Assembly: GCF_000003815.2 (NCBI RefSeq)
Contig: NC_049989.1
Location: 19,089,176-19,153,175, forward strand
Origin: Branchiostoma floridae
Lineage: Eukaryota > Chordata > Leptocardii > Amphioxiformes > Branchiostomatidae
DNA: 64,000 nucleotides
Direction: 5' to 3'
In this document: positions 35,080 to 45,562 of the stretch, piece by piece
How positions within the stretch are numbered: the stretch's first letter is position 1
Layout: each line of letters starts with the position of its first letter
Made by a program: the position numbers and the translations under genes
The notes under the pieces: model-generated
The model's database searches: none
Told to the model about the DNA's origin: nothing
The model's input: only the letters and a program-made list of their open reading frames with translations

Positions 35080-35207
35080 TATAAATAGGGGGGGTCTTGG
35101 CAGTTTCAGCCGGACAGACCAGGCAAGATTTTCCAATCGTGTGCACCACGATCGGGCGTTGCTGTGCATCCAGATAAAACGGAACGGGCATCAAAACCGA
35201 TCAAGGG
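35080..35207 (+). promoter_or_regulatory. TATA-box promoter and untranslated first exon, probably gene B
   Basis: A perfect TATAAATA (35080-35087) lies about 30 bases upstream of a short stretch that ends in a consensus donor (GGG/gtgagt at 35207/35208). The next plausible acceptor in the right direction is CTTCGCTCAG ending at 36988, sixteen bases before the gene B ATG. This gives a 5'UTR intron of about 1.8 kb. Assignment to gene B is inference from order and orientation. Confidence 0.5.
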
Positions 35208-35209
35208 GT

Positions 35210-36400
35210 GAGTAGCATTTTACATCATTTGAAAAATAACAATGCTCTATATTAATCAAACTTGAACTGTAATTTCCAGCTCAAAAAGATGCATTTTATA
35301 CCGAACAACTCCTGTTTTTGTAAAAAAAGTAAAGAGCAAATAAGCCACATCTATGCGCCTTATTCAAATAAATAGATGGTATAAAGGTTGGTTCACCCAT
35401 GCGTATATGTTCAAGGCCGTATTAGGCCCGCATGTTGAGTTGTTTTTGCGCAAAAGTCTAGTTTCTGCCTTTGTTATGTTTCGCTAAAATGATTCTTTGC
35501 GACAATGTGGTCGCCACTAAGAGCTTACTTTCTGGCTGTCGATGAGAAGTCCTGCACGTTTGTTTCCGGATTATCGGTACTTTTAGCCGCTTTTCCTAAT
35601 TGCCGGAATACGTGTATGTTTGGGCTTGGGAGACAATAGAGTGTAGTAGCTGGATAGCCTTCTGAAAGTATGTTTACGGTCTTGACTTGTTGTCGGCTGT
35701 ACGGTGAAACGGCCGCCCATAAACCAAACGGCATCACGTTTAAAAGCGTTTGCCAAGAGTACGTTTTACATAATTCAAATGTTTTAAGTAAGAATGTCTT
35801 CAGTACCACACACTTTACTGAGTTGGTGTGCCGGTCAAGTTTGGCTGTATACGAATACGTGAGCGGTCGAAACACTGCTCGAATCAGCCCCCCCCCCCCC
35901 CTAACATAACAACACAGAAAACCACCCGTTACCAAGAGGGTCGCACAGGAGGCTGGCAAGGTAAAGTGATAAACATGTTGTTCACATAAAGCCAGTCGAG
36001 CGTGCTATTGGCCAGGACCTATGAGTGAGACCTCCCCGATATTTCTTCCTAGAAGTGCAATGGCGATGACTGGAGAGTGACGTGTTAAGTTTCATTGACA
36101 TTGTCGCGTAACGGCCCTTGTTTTCAAAACGTCGGCGCTTTATTTATAGCATAAACAACGTGTAACAGAATCCTCATTGTCGGGTGGATGAGGTTACGGT
36201 GGGTATATGGACTATAGCAACGCTCCAGTGAGTACGTACAATGGATCAAACCGTATCAGGAGAAATCCCGTAGCTGTTACCGGGAAAATTGTCCCTTCGG
36301 CGAAGAAGTGTGACGTTAGTTCAGTTTCCATAGAGTCAAAGTTTTCCGATGAACTGTTTACTGACAACAAGCCATGCCATGGAACAAGAAAATCTATCGG
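35210..36400. other. presumed first intron of gene B, part 1
   Basis: No exon or repeat family recognised except a C-run at about 35889-35900. Short reading frames present have no recognisable product. Confidence 0.4.
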
Positions 36401-36407
36401 ATGTAAT

Positions 36408-36548
36408 GGTGGGGTCGTTGGCCAAATGGCAGGGTATTTGGCCCATAACCAAAAGGTGCTGGGATCAAATCCGTTGATATGCCACCGAACTTGCCTTAAG
36501 AAAGATATATTACACGAATTTTCTCACTTCAACCAGGTGAAAATGAGT
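36408..36548 (+). mobile_element. tRNA-derived SINE
   Basis: tRNA-like head with TGGCCAAATGGCAGGG (A-box region) and GCTGGGATCAAATCC (B-box region), followed by a degraded SINE body ending TTTCTCACTTCAACCAGG, comparable to the copy at 43704-43832. Confidence 0.6.
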
Positions 36549-37004
36549 TATGGGAAGAAAAATGAGTGATATTCTAAAATACGTCAAATTAGTTCTTGTT
36601 GTATTCCAGCTTTTGCTGCAAATGGCCAAGAGCATTTCTTTAGATATCTTGAGTTGCAACATGCCGTCTTTAAAACGTCAGACAAAAGTCATACCTCAAT
36701 GGACTTAGTGAGTGAAAATACATTATGACATGTAGCATCGCCTGTATTGTATACATAGGAATAATGTTAAATAATGATTGTCTAGACGCCAAAAACCTCT
36801 CTAATGATTGTAAAAGACAATTTTTATGCCATACTATGCACCCATGTATTGAGTAGATAAGCCTCATAGAACTGTAGTTATGTGTCAGTAGAAGCCATGC
36901 TTTGTACCTTGTACAATTGTAGCACAATAAAGTTACATTGTATTATCATTATCATGATTTTGAGAGATGCTTTCGGTACTTCGCTCAGGTATCCAGATGC
37001 TACA

Positions 37005-38454
37005 ATGCTGACCAGGACCATCCTAGTTGTGCTGTTGCTGGCGCTGATTCTGTGGCCTGACGGGTCGCAGTCATGGCGCCGCCGGCGCCGCAGACGATGT
37101 CCCTACCGCAACTGCCAGTGGAGCGGCTGGTCAGCATGGTCCAGCTGTTCTAGATCCTGCGGGCCGCACGGGACCCAGTCCAGAACAAGGTAGGGCGTAA
37201 AGCTGCATTTTACACTTATCAAATGTTATTAATGAATGAATGAAGACTTTTATTGTACAGTTTTGCCCAACCGAGCTAAGTACAGGTCACAACAAGTCAG
37301 GATATATACATATAAAGGTGTCACATATCTAGTCTAACACAAAAGTTCGGCTTCTTCTCGCTTCTTGGTAATGGTGAAAATGTAGGACTGTATGGGTTTC
37401 GCTATTGTCGGTTTGTCAAAACGCATGAGAAATATAAACTTGTCAGTGCTACTCATTTGTCTAAAATGAGGGAATCTACTTTCTATGTAACTAAATAGAG
37501 TATTTCTATTATTGACATTAATGTTATCATTTTCATTAAAAATAATGAAGGTATTGTTTTTGGTGTGTTTGTGTGTCTGTGCTTCTGGATATTTGTGTCA
37601 GAATAACTCTAGCGCCTCTGGATGGTTTGTAATGACATTTGGTATGTGGTTATAGCCTGAGTATCATCCTCCGTAGTAACCGCTGGCTCACGACTTTCGC
37701 TTGCTCCGTGGTTAGCAAGCGAAAGTCGTGAGCCAGTGGTCAGTACGGAGGATAGTACTCAGGCTAATGTGGTTATGTGTTGGAAAGACGAAGGTCAAGG
37801 TCAGCATTGGCTCCCTAGTATATACCCTGTTACTGCAGCAGAACTCCAAATGTTATTACCTCCATGAAAAATCATGGAGGTATTGTTTTTGGTGTGTCTG
37901 TGTTTCCGGATACTTGTGATTGGTATAACGTTTGAACCTCTGGATGGATTAGAATTTCATTTCTATGTCGGTATGTGTTGGGAATACAAAGATTAAAGTC
38001 AACTTTGGCTTCCTTCTTTTCTTAATCTGTCTTATGTGGATTTTGTTCAGCAGTCGCGACATCCAGACCTATTGTAGTTTATCTAAATGCATTTAGATGT
38101 ACTGTAGTCTCTTACTGACATGGGAAATGTTCGCGGTGGATTTTGAAGTTCGCGGTATAGCTGCCACAGCGAAAACCGCGAACATTAACCACCGCAAAAG
38201 TTTCTGCATTTACAGTAGTACCTTTAATTTCATTTCAAGGAAGCGTACATTGAATTGTATGTGATAATAATGCCTTGCCTGCTCCAAATGAAATATCAGA
38301 TACGTTGCTGCCAGTGCTCAGTGCGGTGGACATGGCTGTAGTGGCTCCAGCAGGGACACCCGGGCCTGTAACAGGCGGTGCTACAATAGCGGCTATGTAT
38401 CCGGCAGTCGCTGTGTGTGTAGAGGGGGATACACCGGGTCCTGCTGCCAGACTG
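37005..38454 (+). CDS. gene B exons 1-2: signal peptide, Arg7, TSP1 and atypical EGF
   Basis: Exon 1 (37005-37189) and exon 2 (38300-38454) match gene A exons in length (185 and 155 nt), phase and sequence ([58 protein letters not shown]). The module after TSP1 ends YTGSCCQTG. The intron between them carries a Mutator-like hairpin MITE, a retroelement tail and a GCGG-type MITE. Confidence 0.93.
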
Positions 38455-41400
38455 GTAAGTGTGAACTCTCCAAGCAGACGAACAGCTTTCTATTTTGTAT
38501 ACCACTTTATTGATGTCTCGCGGCCTAACGAGATATCAAGTAAACGGTACAAAATAGAAAGACCGATAAAAACGCAGAAAAAAAAACGTAAAAAAGAAAC
38601 AAACAGAGCCTTACCTCTGCTTGGATAGTATTAGAGTACCTGCTTTTGAACTTATTACTTATATGTCTAACCTTCATCGACGTAAGTTAGAAATCTATCC
38701 ACCTGCTTGAGTGCCTAATGTCCTGCGGATTGTTAAGTTGTGCATGTATTGACATAACTTGAAAAGCTGTGGACGGATTTTTAAATGTGGATAGAAGTGG
38801 AAAATTAATTTCCTCCGGCGACCTTCCTCACAATTGCAGGTGAACTTACTTAATGGGATAACTGTATCCAATGTCATTCTGTATCCATATATTTATTCCA
38901 ATTATCAGTTTGGTTAAAAGGATTTCATCTTGATGATAGGACTTGTCCATGTAAAACTATGATGCAATTTCTTTTGACAGACATCAACGAGTGCAGCAGT
39001 GGTAACGGCGGCTGTAGTCACACTTGTTACAACACACATGGCAGCTTCTACTGCAGATGTAGGACCGGATATCAACTCTCAGGCTCAAGGGCATGCTTGG
39101 GTAAAACCAACTTCTTTTTTTAGAAATATGTAATAAATACATATATTAGACACTAGACAGGTTTCACTGTACAAACAAACAAACAAACAAACAAAACAAA
39201 CCTTGTCCTTACTGTATATAAGATGAATGAAATAAGACACCAAGAAGTCAGGATATGCCGTTTACATTATTATGCAAAGAAAGCAGATATGTTTTTATGT
39301 TAAGTGCATTAACCGAGATATATGTATACATCTTCGTAGACATCAACGAGTGCAGCAGCAGCAACGGCGGCTGTAACCAAATCTGCACCAACACTGCAGG
39401 GAGTTTCAGCTGTTCCTGTAGGCCTGGTTACCGTCTTTCAGGCTCCAGGACTTGCGTGGGTGAGTGCTATTTCACTGCGACACCTTTTTTGCTAGATTAA
39501 TGAAAAAATGAAGTCTATGCTTCACAAAATTCACCTACATTTATACTGTATAATGCAAATCCTTTTACCGTCTAATCTATGCTGTCAACATAATGTTTGT
39601 CCAAATAACCGTTACCGTTACCACATGCTTAAGGTTCAGTCTAAATGGTATTTATGAAATGAAAAATGTACTTTCGTACGATCATCTTTGCAGACATCAA
39701 CGAGTGCAGTACCAATAACGGCGGTTGTAGCGAGACCTGCACTAATATCGTGGGCGGTCACTACTGCTCCTGTCAACCGGGGTATCGCCTAACGGGGTCT
39801 GGTGCGTGCGTGGGTAAGCGCTACTCTTTACGTACTACAGTCAAAAGTGGCCAACTCGGGACCAATACGATAAGATTTTATTGGTCTATGTGGCCAGGTA
39901 TTTATATGGATATATGGTGTGCTTTTTTTTTAAATAGGACCTAGAGTATTTCAGAAACTACAGAAGCTTTGTGGCCAAATAAATAAAAAGTTCATGGAGA
40001 GGTGAGTTTTCTGGGTTTCAAATGTTTACTTGTTTTATGCTTTCTGTTGTTTTGTAACTATGATACGACCCACAATATAAGAATCTCACAACAAGATTCG
40101 TAGTATGACAAATACTGTACCCGTCTTCCGGTATGATTTGGTTCAGAAATCGCATTTTTACGGTTATCGTATCATAACCGACATCTTCTGCGCAGAGTTT
40201 ACAACTCAAGCGGTGGACCTCGTCTTCCTGATCGCCCGTCCTCGCTCCTCCGTCAGCAACGCCGACGTCAAGACGTTCCTGAAAAGCGTCGTGGCCGCGC
40301 TCAACGTCAGCCAGACGGCCGCCCGGGTAGCCGTCATCGAGTACACGTCAGTCATGCACAGCCACTTTGATCTGCCGACGCACCTGACCAATGCACAGGT
40401 ACTGTACTTTGCCTTACTTTATTCAGATTGTAACAGACAATACAATGCGGGCACATAGGCAGCGAGGCTGATATCGCGACCACATTGATACATACATAAT
40501 ACAAAATTGAACAAATAACAGTAGAATAAAAGTAGATACATTCAAAATACATCAATTACAGCTGGAGCATATGCATAATATGTAAGCTAAGGATTCAAGA
40601 CTAGGCACAGCTGGAAGTGAATCGTTTAGTAGTTGTTACTATGCCATTTTATCGCATTGGAAAGTTTACTATTGATAACAAGGTCATGGTCAGGTGAACC
40701 CCGGAGCAGTAAAGAAACGGCGAGACGTTTTTGTATGAGGCATTCAACATTGGAGGTTAGTTTGCTGCGTTGGTCAGAATACAGGGGGCAGTGTAGCAGG
40801 TAGTGTTGAACCGTTTAAGAGAAAACTCCACAGACACATTGTTTGTCCTTGATGTTCATCTTGTACAACGTGCACAGGTGACCTCGGCTATCAACAGCAT
40901 CCCGGCCTGGGGAACCACCAGCTACAGGAAGACGGGTAGCGCCATTAAGTACCTCACCGACTACCTGTCCTGGAGGGACGGCATTCCCAAGGTCCTCGTG
41001 GTCATCACGGACGCAACATCGAGTGAGTGACAAACACATTGCGAGCAGTGATGAACTGATTATTGAATGAATTAATGAATAGGTTGACGAATAAAACATT
41101 GCAGGAATTAATGAATGAATGGGTGGATTGATGGATAAATGGATTGATGGATCAATTGACAGACGGTAAGATAAAGTGCTAGATGGATGGATGGATGGAT
41201 GGATATGGATGGATGGATGGATGGATGCATGGATGGATGGGTATGGATGGATGGATGCATGGAATGGATGCATGGATGGATGCATGGATGCATGGATGGA
41301 TGGATATGGATGGATGGATGGATGCATGGATGCATGGATGGATGGATGGATATGGATGGATGGATGGATGCATGGATGCTTGAATGATGGATGGATGGAT

Positions 41401-44400
41401 GATGGATGGATGGATAATCGAATCAATATTAAATATTGGACGGATGGTGGAGATCCCGTCATGATGTTCTCATCAAAGTACATGATGACATTGGCATACT
41501 TAAGGAAACATTTTACTCATCAAGGTAGACGAAAGTACCTGATCCCTCATTCATGTCTGATTCCACAGACGACTACGTATCCGGTCCTGCTCAAAGCGCC
41601 AAGAACGCGGGTCTCATCCTGGCCTCGGTGGGCGTGGGCACCAGCATCAGCAGTACCGAACTGAACACCATCGCCACCAACAGTTCCTACCGCTACGCCG
41701 TCAGCTCCTACACCGACATCGTGGGGCTCATGGGCGTACGGGACCAGCTACACAGCAGGATGGACGCTTGTGAGTTGCCGTTTGTTCCTTTGATTGTGTG
41801 TGTGTTGTCACATACACTCGCACACATATGCATGCATTTACACACACATGCAAAAAGAGCGGCATTGCCCTGCCATGAGTGAGAGTGAGCACACACACTC
41901 ACACACAAACACACACACACACACACACACAAGATTGCTTCAAGATAGTTCGGATTTATCTTCAAGTCGTGCTTACTCACAATGTCCCCGTGTGCGTGCT
42001 TGTATATTTGTTTGTATTTCTGTGACTATGTATAATACACATTATGTAACATACATTACTAATGCTGCTATTTTGATCGGTGGGTCTGGATGATCACAAA
42101 CCAGAAGGAGTGAAGTCTGCCATTTCTGATTGCCATGCCATGTTTTATGTCTAGTTGGAACCACGGTCGCCCTTGAAGTGACCTGCAACTCGGGTTCGAT
42201 TTCCGTGAAGATGGAGAAGAGCTCGCTGACGTCATTCCAGATCCGGTCTGCGGCGGATCTACATCTCCGGCAGCCCACCTGTGTCGCAAGGAACGACGGG
42301 AACTACTTCACCTTCAACATCGCGAGTCTGTCGGCTTGTGGTACGGAGAAAGAAGTAAGGAATAGAACTCCTTTAAAAGTATGTTCACTAGTCATAACAG
42401 TGAACTCTTGTTTTTGGCTGGTAGATCGGCTTGTGTGTGTATCCGTGCTCACGTGTGTGTATGTGTGTTTGTATGTATGTACGGTGTGTGTGACACTGTG
42501 TGTTTTGCTCTGCCATAGGGAACAGTGTATCTTTTTTTTCTTTTGTCACCTGCAATTAGCCTTCGGGCAAGACTTTGCAATAAACTTATTGTATTATAAG
42601 TCTCTGCCAAGGGGTCAGGTCTGCTATTTGTGACTGTCTCATGTAAAACATTAGCTAGCCTGAAATCCAGCCTTGTTAGCGAACTTCGGGACCGGACCAA
42701 AGCTAGCAAATTTGCCTTCATGAGTTTTTTTTCTTTGCCATAACACTAAATTGAATTTGCTGCAACACCCACCTTTGCAGCAAGACGGAGACCACTTCGT
42801 CTTTTCCAACACCATCAACAGCAAGATCCCTTCCGGTGTGGACGTCTGGCGAGGCAAGCTGCTGACCGTGAACGTCACGTGTCGCTACCCGGTGGATCTC
42901 AGCGTCAGCCTGACGGGCGGCATCAACCCGGTCGTGACGTAAGTCTAGTTTGGTGTGTTTAGAGTCACGTGACTGTGACGTAAGTCATCCGCCATGTTGT
43001 AGGTTAAACCGTTTAAGCTGCTGGCTTTAAACGTCACGTGTCGCTACCCGGTGGACCTGAGCGTCTGTCCGACGGGCGGCATCAACCCTGTCGTGACGTA
43101 AGAAATTTCCCGGATGCAATCCTTGTTAATTTACATTGGCTCCCATACTTGCTTCCATACAAACAATTATGGGATGGCAGAGGTAACTCAAATAGGATGG
43201 CACCAAGGCCATATCTAAGGCTGACGTCATATTTCCAAACCGGGGCCCGACCGGGCTGTTTGTGGAAATGAAGAATAGAAATGTATACGGAAAGATGTAC
43301 TCAAATAATGGCCACGACTATTCTCTTTATGTCTTGTGCAGCTTCGTGTCTTTTATATCAAACTTTTTGTTCCCGAAAGCTGCCCGTCCGGGCCCCGGTT
43401 TGGAAATGTGACCTAGGTCTGACTTGCATGGTTTTGACGAATACAAACCTTCCAGCACAGAGACGTTCACGGTGGAGGGTAGCGGGGAGTTCCGAGTGAC
43501 CATGGGGCTGTTCCAGGGTCCCACCTTCGGCACTGCGTACTCCACAACCCCGTCCATCACGCTGGAGGATAACCTGTACGTGGGGCTGAACCTGCAGGGC
43601 GTGAGTCACTCCGAGCTGGTCCTCAGGCTCAGGAACTGTTGGGCTACCCCGACCAACAACGCGGAGGACCCGACACAGTACCCCATAACTACAGACGGGT
43701 AAGCGTGTTTTAGACCTGAGTGAAGTGAGGAAAGTCGTGTTAAGTGCCTTTCCCAAGGGCACAAGATCGGTGACATGGCAGGTTTCGATCCCAAGAGCCC
43801 AAAGGGCTACCGATTACGCCACGCGATCGCACAATCACGATTTTATTTATTTTGTAGCGTGTAGTCCTGCTTGTAACGTAGTTGCAGGCTACTCGATATC
43901 ATTTCGCAGGCCTTTGCTGTCTCTGCATTCTTGTTAAACCCGAGAAGACGGCCATTGCGTAGTCCTGTTGTTAATTCGAGACACGATCGCATTGTCCTGG
44001 CCACCACAGTCAAAAGTATATAAAAGCAAAACAAACTCCAGATGAGGTCTTTGGTATCCATCCCTTTATTATTATAAAAATTTTGTTCCATTCAGGTGTC
44101 CGAACACTGAGGACGGAACCATCTACATCATAGAGAACGCCCAGTCGAAACAGGCCCGATTCCGTGTGCAGATGTTCCGGTTCGCCAGCCACCCCCGCGT
44201 GTACCTGCACTGCACCATCAGCGTGTGTGACCAGGTCAACCCTGGAGCCTGCGCGCCGGTCAGTATCTGTACTCTAGCTAGATTCTACGAGACTGACTTC
44301 GCTAGCTATTACAGGAAAAATAGTTTCGCTACCAGAGGAGTTGGTCGACCGCACAGTCGGAGTCTTACTCATAAACCTAAGCGTGGACTGACTCCCCTGC

Positions 44401-45562
44401 AGGCCAGGCTAATTTCCCTATTTTTTTTGCTGGTGAAGGCTTCTTGTACTCCACATTTCCATTGCAAGCTTGATGCTTACACCTAAACCTTAGGGCCCCA
44501 TAATTATGTCAACATGACGGATTCGGAATCAGTTGGGAAAAAATGGTCGGGATGTCTCATTGATTAAAAGATCATTGATCATTCACATCCTTCTTCATTG
44601 ATGAATTATATTTTTATTTTACCTACCGCAGACCTGTGCGACCCACAGCGGCCGGCGCTGGCTTCCGTCCGTCCAGCCCGAGCAGGCGGCGGGGAGAGAG
44701 CGGAGGGCGGCCGAGGACACGACAGTCACCATTTCGTCGGGACCTATTCTACAGGAAGGCGAGGACGATGGTATGTCCCGTTCTTTTGATAATATTAATG
44801 TTTGCTTTCAACAACGCTTGAACTGCTCCCCAAAAGACATACATGTAACTAGTTATGTCCACCTTGCAGAGGTTTATTTTTTTGTTGCACTACTATGTCG
44901 TTTCGTATACGTATTTCAAATGGGATAAACGTAGAGGTGTAGCAAAAGACATGAAGTTTTTTAGAAATTAATACAAGACATTGCCTGAGTGTACTTCTTG
45001 CTGTTTGTCAGTGAGCCATGTGACAGGTTGCAAGTCTTGTCATTAACATACTGACAAGCCAAAATATATGCACGTCCTATCGTGTACTTCATAATGTAGG
45101 AAAATTGCCCATCATTTTTTATTTGTTTGTTTATCTGAATTCATCACAAAGTTGCAAGTTGCTTTCCCTCGTTGGTATCATCGAAGTTAATAAGACCATT
45201 CCACGTTTTGTCTCATATGTGCTGATCAACTGTTTTATTTGAACATTCCTACAGACGATGAACCGTCTCCAGTTGTCCTTGCCCTTGGCGGCATCTTGGG
45301 CACCGTCTGTGTCGCCACCCTGGCCGTCATCGGGGTCAAACTCGCGGGGAAGGTAGCTGCGAAGCCAGCCGTGACCCCAGCGGCAGTCAGCAGCCCGGGA
45401 GGAGGACAGCCGAGCAGCGGACCATCCGGGGACGAGCCGCCGCCATACTCCGCCTCTGCAGCTGACGGCTTCGCTTCGGCCAACTTGAAGTATAATGTCG
45501 TCACGTCCAAGTTGGGCGTTGGGGACAATGGTTTCTCCAGCTTGCCGACTGTGAAAATTTAA
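37005..45562 (+). CDS. gene B: TSP1-EGF(4)-vWA-ZP membrane protein with PPPY tail
   Basis: Tandem paralogue of gene A, 819 residues, 14 coding exons: 37005-37189, 38300-38454, 38981-39100, 39340-39459, 39694-39813, 40196-40398, 40878-41022, 41569-41769, 42155-42354, 42781-42938, 43456-43698, 44096-44258, 44632-44770, 45255-45562. All junctions agree in phase. Order: signal peptide, Arg7, TSP1, atypical EGF, three calcium-binding EGF modules, vWA domain, full ZP domain, basic cleavage site GRERRA, membrane helix, tail with PPPY. ZP domains polymerise into extracellular filaments after release at a consensus furin site, so a shed or filament-forming apical protein is likely (inference). The EGF-vWA-ZP mix recalls uromodulin-, matrilin- and OIT3-like proteins but equals none I know. 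Confidence 0.94.
37230..37560 (-). mobile_element. 3' end of a truncated non-LTR retrotransposon (minus strand)
   Basis: On the minus strand it ends ...TGTACAATAAAAGTCTTCATTCATTCATT, an AATAAA plus 4-bp-unit tail typical of CR1/L2-like LINEs. No intact coding part. Similar low-complexity tails occur at 40410-40860. Confidence 0.45.
37653..37766. mobile_element. 114-bp hairpin MITE with perfect 9-bp target duplication
   Basis: Nearly perfect palindrome TAGCCTGAGTATCATCCTCC... ...ACTCAGGCTA with an 8-base loop around 37711, flanked by ATGTGGTTA on both sides (37644-37652, 37767-37775). Same terminal motif and duplication length as 8559-8964, hence a Mutator-like family. It has split an older repeat (AGGTATTGTTTTTGGTGTGT at 37545 and 37879). 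Confidence 0.9.
38085..38219. mobile_element. truncated MITE, CCACCGCGAA / TGCATTTACAGTA family
   Basis: GTTCGCGGTGGATTTTGAAG and the mirrored ACCGCGAACATTAACCACCG lead to the right end TTTCTGCATTTACAGTA. The left end is missing. Third member of the family at 6552 and 30894. Confidence 0.7.
38981..39813 (+). CDS. gene B exons 3-5: three calcium-binding EGF modules
   Basis: Three 120-bp phase 1-1 exons (38981-39100, 39340-39459, 39694-39813), each DINEC..., with [24 protein letters not shown] and [12 protein letters not shown] motifs. The second is closest to gene A module 6, the first to modules 1-5. Confidence 0.95.
40196..41769 (+). CDS. gene B exons 6-8: von Willebrand factor A domain with altered MIDAS
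   Basis: Three exons (203, 145 and 201 nt) encode one vWA fold: [20 protein letters not shown] (strand 1), [18 protein letters not shown], an alpha segment [30 protein letters not shown] (MIDAS Asp), and [14 protein letters not shown]. The canonical DxSxS at the end of strand 1 is replaced by ARPRS, losing the first metal-binding Asp, while the Thr and the ITD Asp remain. Metal-dependent ligand binding is therefore probably lost or altered. The intron after exon 7 contains a GGAT microsatellite. Confidence 0.92.
40410..40865 (-). mobile_element. probable retroelement fragment in the vWA intron
   Basis: On the minus strand the block ends ...GTCTGTTACAATCTGAATAAAGTAAGG, again LINE-tail-like, and lies wholly inside the intron between two vWA exons. 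No coding domain seen. Confidence 0.35.
41100..41425. repeat. GGAT/GCAT microsatellite
   Basis: Long ATGGATGGATG(C/G)ATGG array within a vWA intron. Every frame on both strands stays open (Met-Asp-Gly-Trp or His-Pro-Ser-Ile repeats), which is an artefact. Confidence 0.95.
41880..41932. repeat. CA microsatellite
   Basis: CACACA run interrupted by CTCACA in the intron after vWA exon 8. Confidence 0.9.
42155..44770 (+). CDS. gene B exons 9-13: zona pellucida domain and basic cleavage site
   Basis: Exons 42155-42354, 42781-42938, 43456-43698, 44096-44258 and 44632-44770. The domain starts [20 protein letters not shown] and keeps [31 protein letters not shown], the ZP-C landmarks [11 protein letters not shown] and [23 protein letters not shown] and CATHSGRR. 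It is followed by GRERRA, a proprotein-convertase type site, and VTISSGPI, which resembles the external hydrophobic patch of ZP proteins. Cys spacing is complete for a ZP module (ZP-N plus ZP-C). Confidence 0.94.
43029..43102 (+). repeat. duplicated 3' end of a ZP exon with its splice donor
   Basis: About 69 bases repeat the end of exon 42781-42938 ([12 protein letters not shown]...GGINPVVT) and its gtaag donor, with few changes (a Ser codon became Cys, a Leu codon became Pro). No acceptor precedes it, so it is probably a pseudo-exon. Confidence 0.8.
43215..43418. mobile_element. inverted-repeat element in a ZP intron
   Basis: The left arm ACGTCATATTTCCAAACCGG followed by GGCCCGACCGGGC mirrors the right arm GCCCGTCCGGGCCCCGGTTT followed by GGAAATGTGAC. 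The arms of about 35 bp enclose 130 bp; the right end stops about 40 bp before exon 43456. Confidence 0.7.
43704..43832 (-). mobile_element. tRNA-derived SINE (minus strand)
   Basis: On the minus strand: GATCGCGTGGCGTAATCGGT head, B-box-like GGGATCGAAACC, then GTGCCCTTGGGAAAGGCACT and ACACGACTTTCCTCACTTCA. Same family as 7788-7925. Confidence 0.75.
45255..45562 (+). CDS. gene B terminal exon: membrane helix and PPPY tail
   Basis: Acidic lead-in (DDDEPSP), hydrophobic helix ([20 protein letters not shown]), then a long Ala/Pro/Ser/Gly-rich cytoplasmic tail with DEPPPYSAS and ending in VKI. The PPPY sits in the tail as in gene A although the surrounding sequence is unrelated. Confidence 0.92.

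Noticed and set aside
36207-36569. 120-codon plus-strand frame upstream of gene B
   Set aside because: Its second half is a SINE and the first half has no recognisable domain or conserved splice context.
41108-41664. Long reading frames on both strands rich in Met-Asp-Gly-Trp or His-Pro-Ser-Ile
   Set aside because: They lie over a GGAT/GCAT microsatellite inside a vWA intron; every frame stays open because of the repeat.
43724-43937. Short frame overlapping the end of a ZP exon region
   Set aside because: It lies over a SINE in the intron and uses no splice site.
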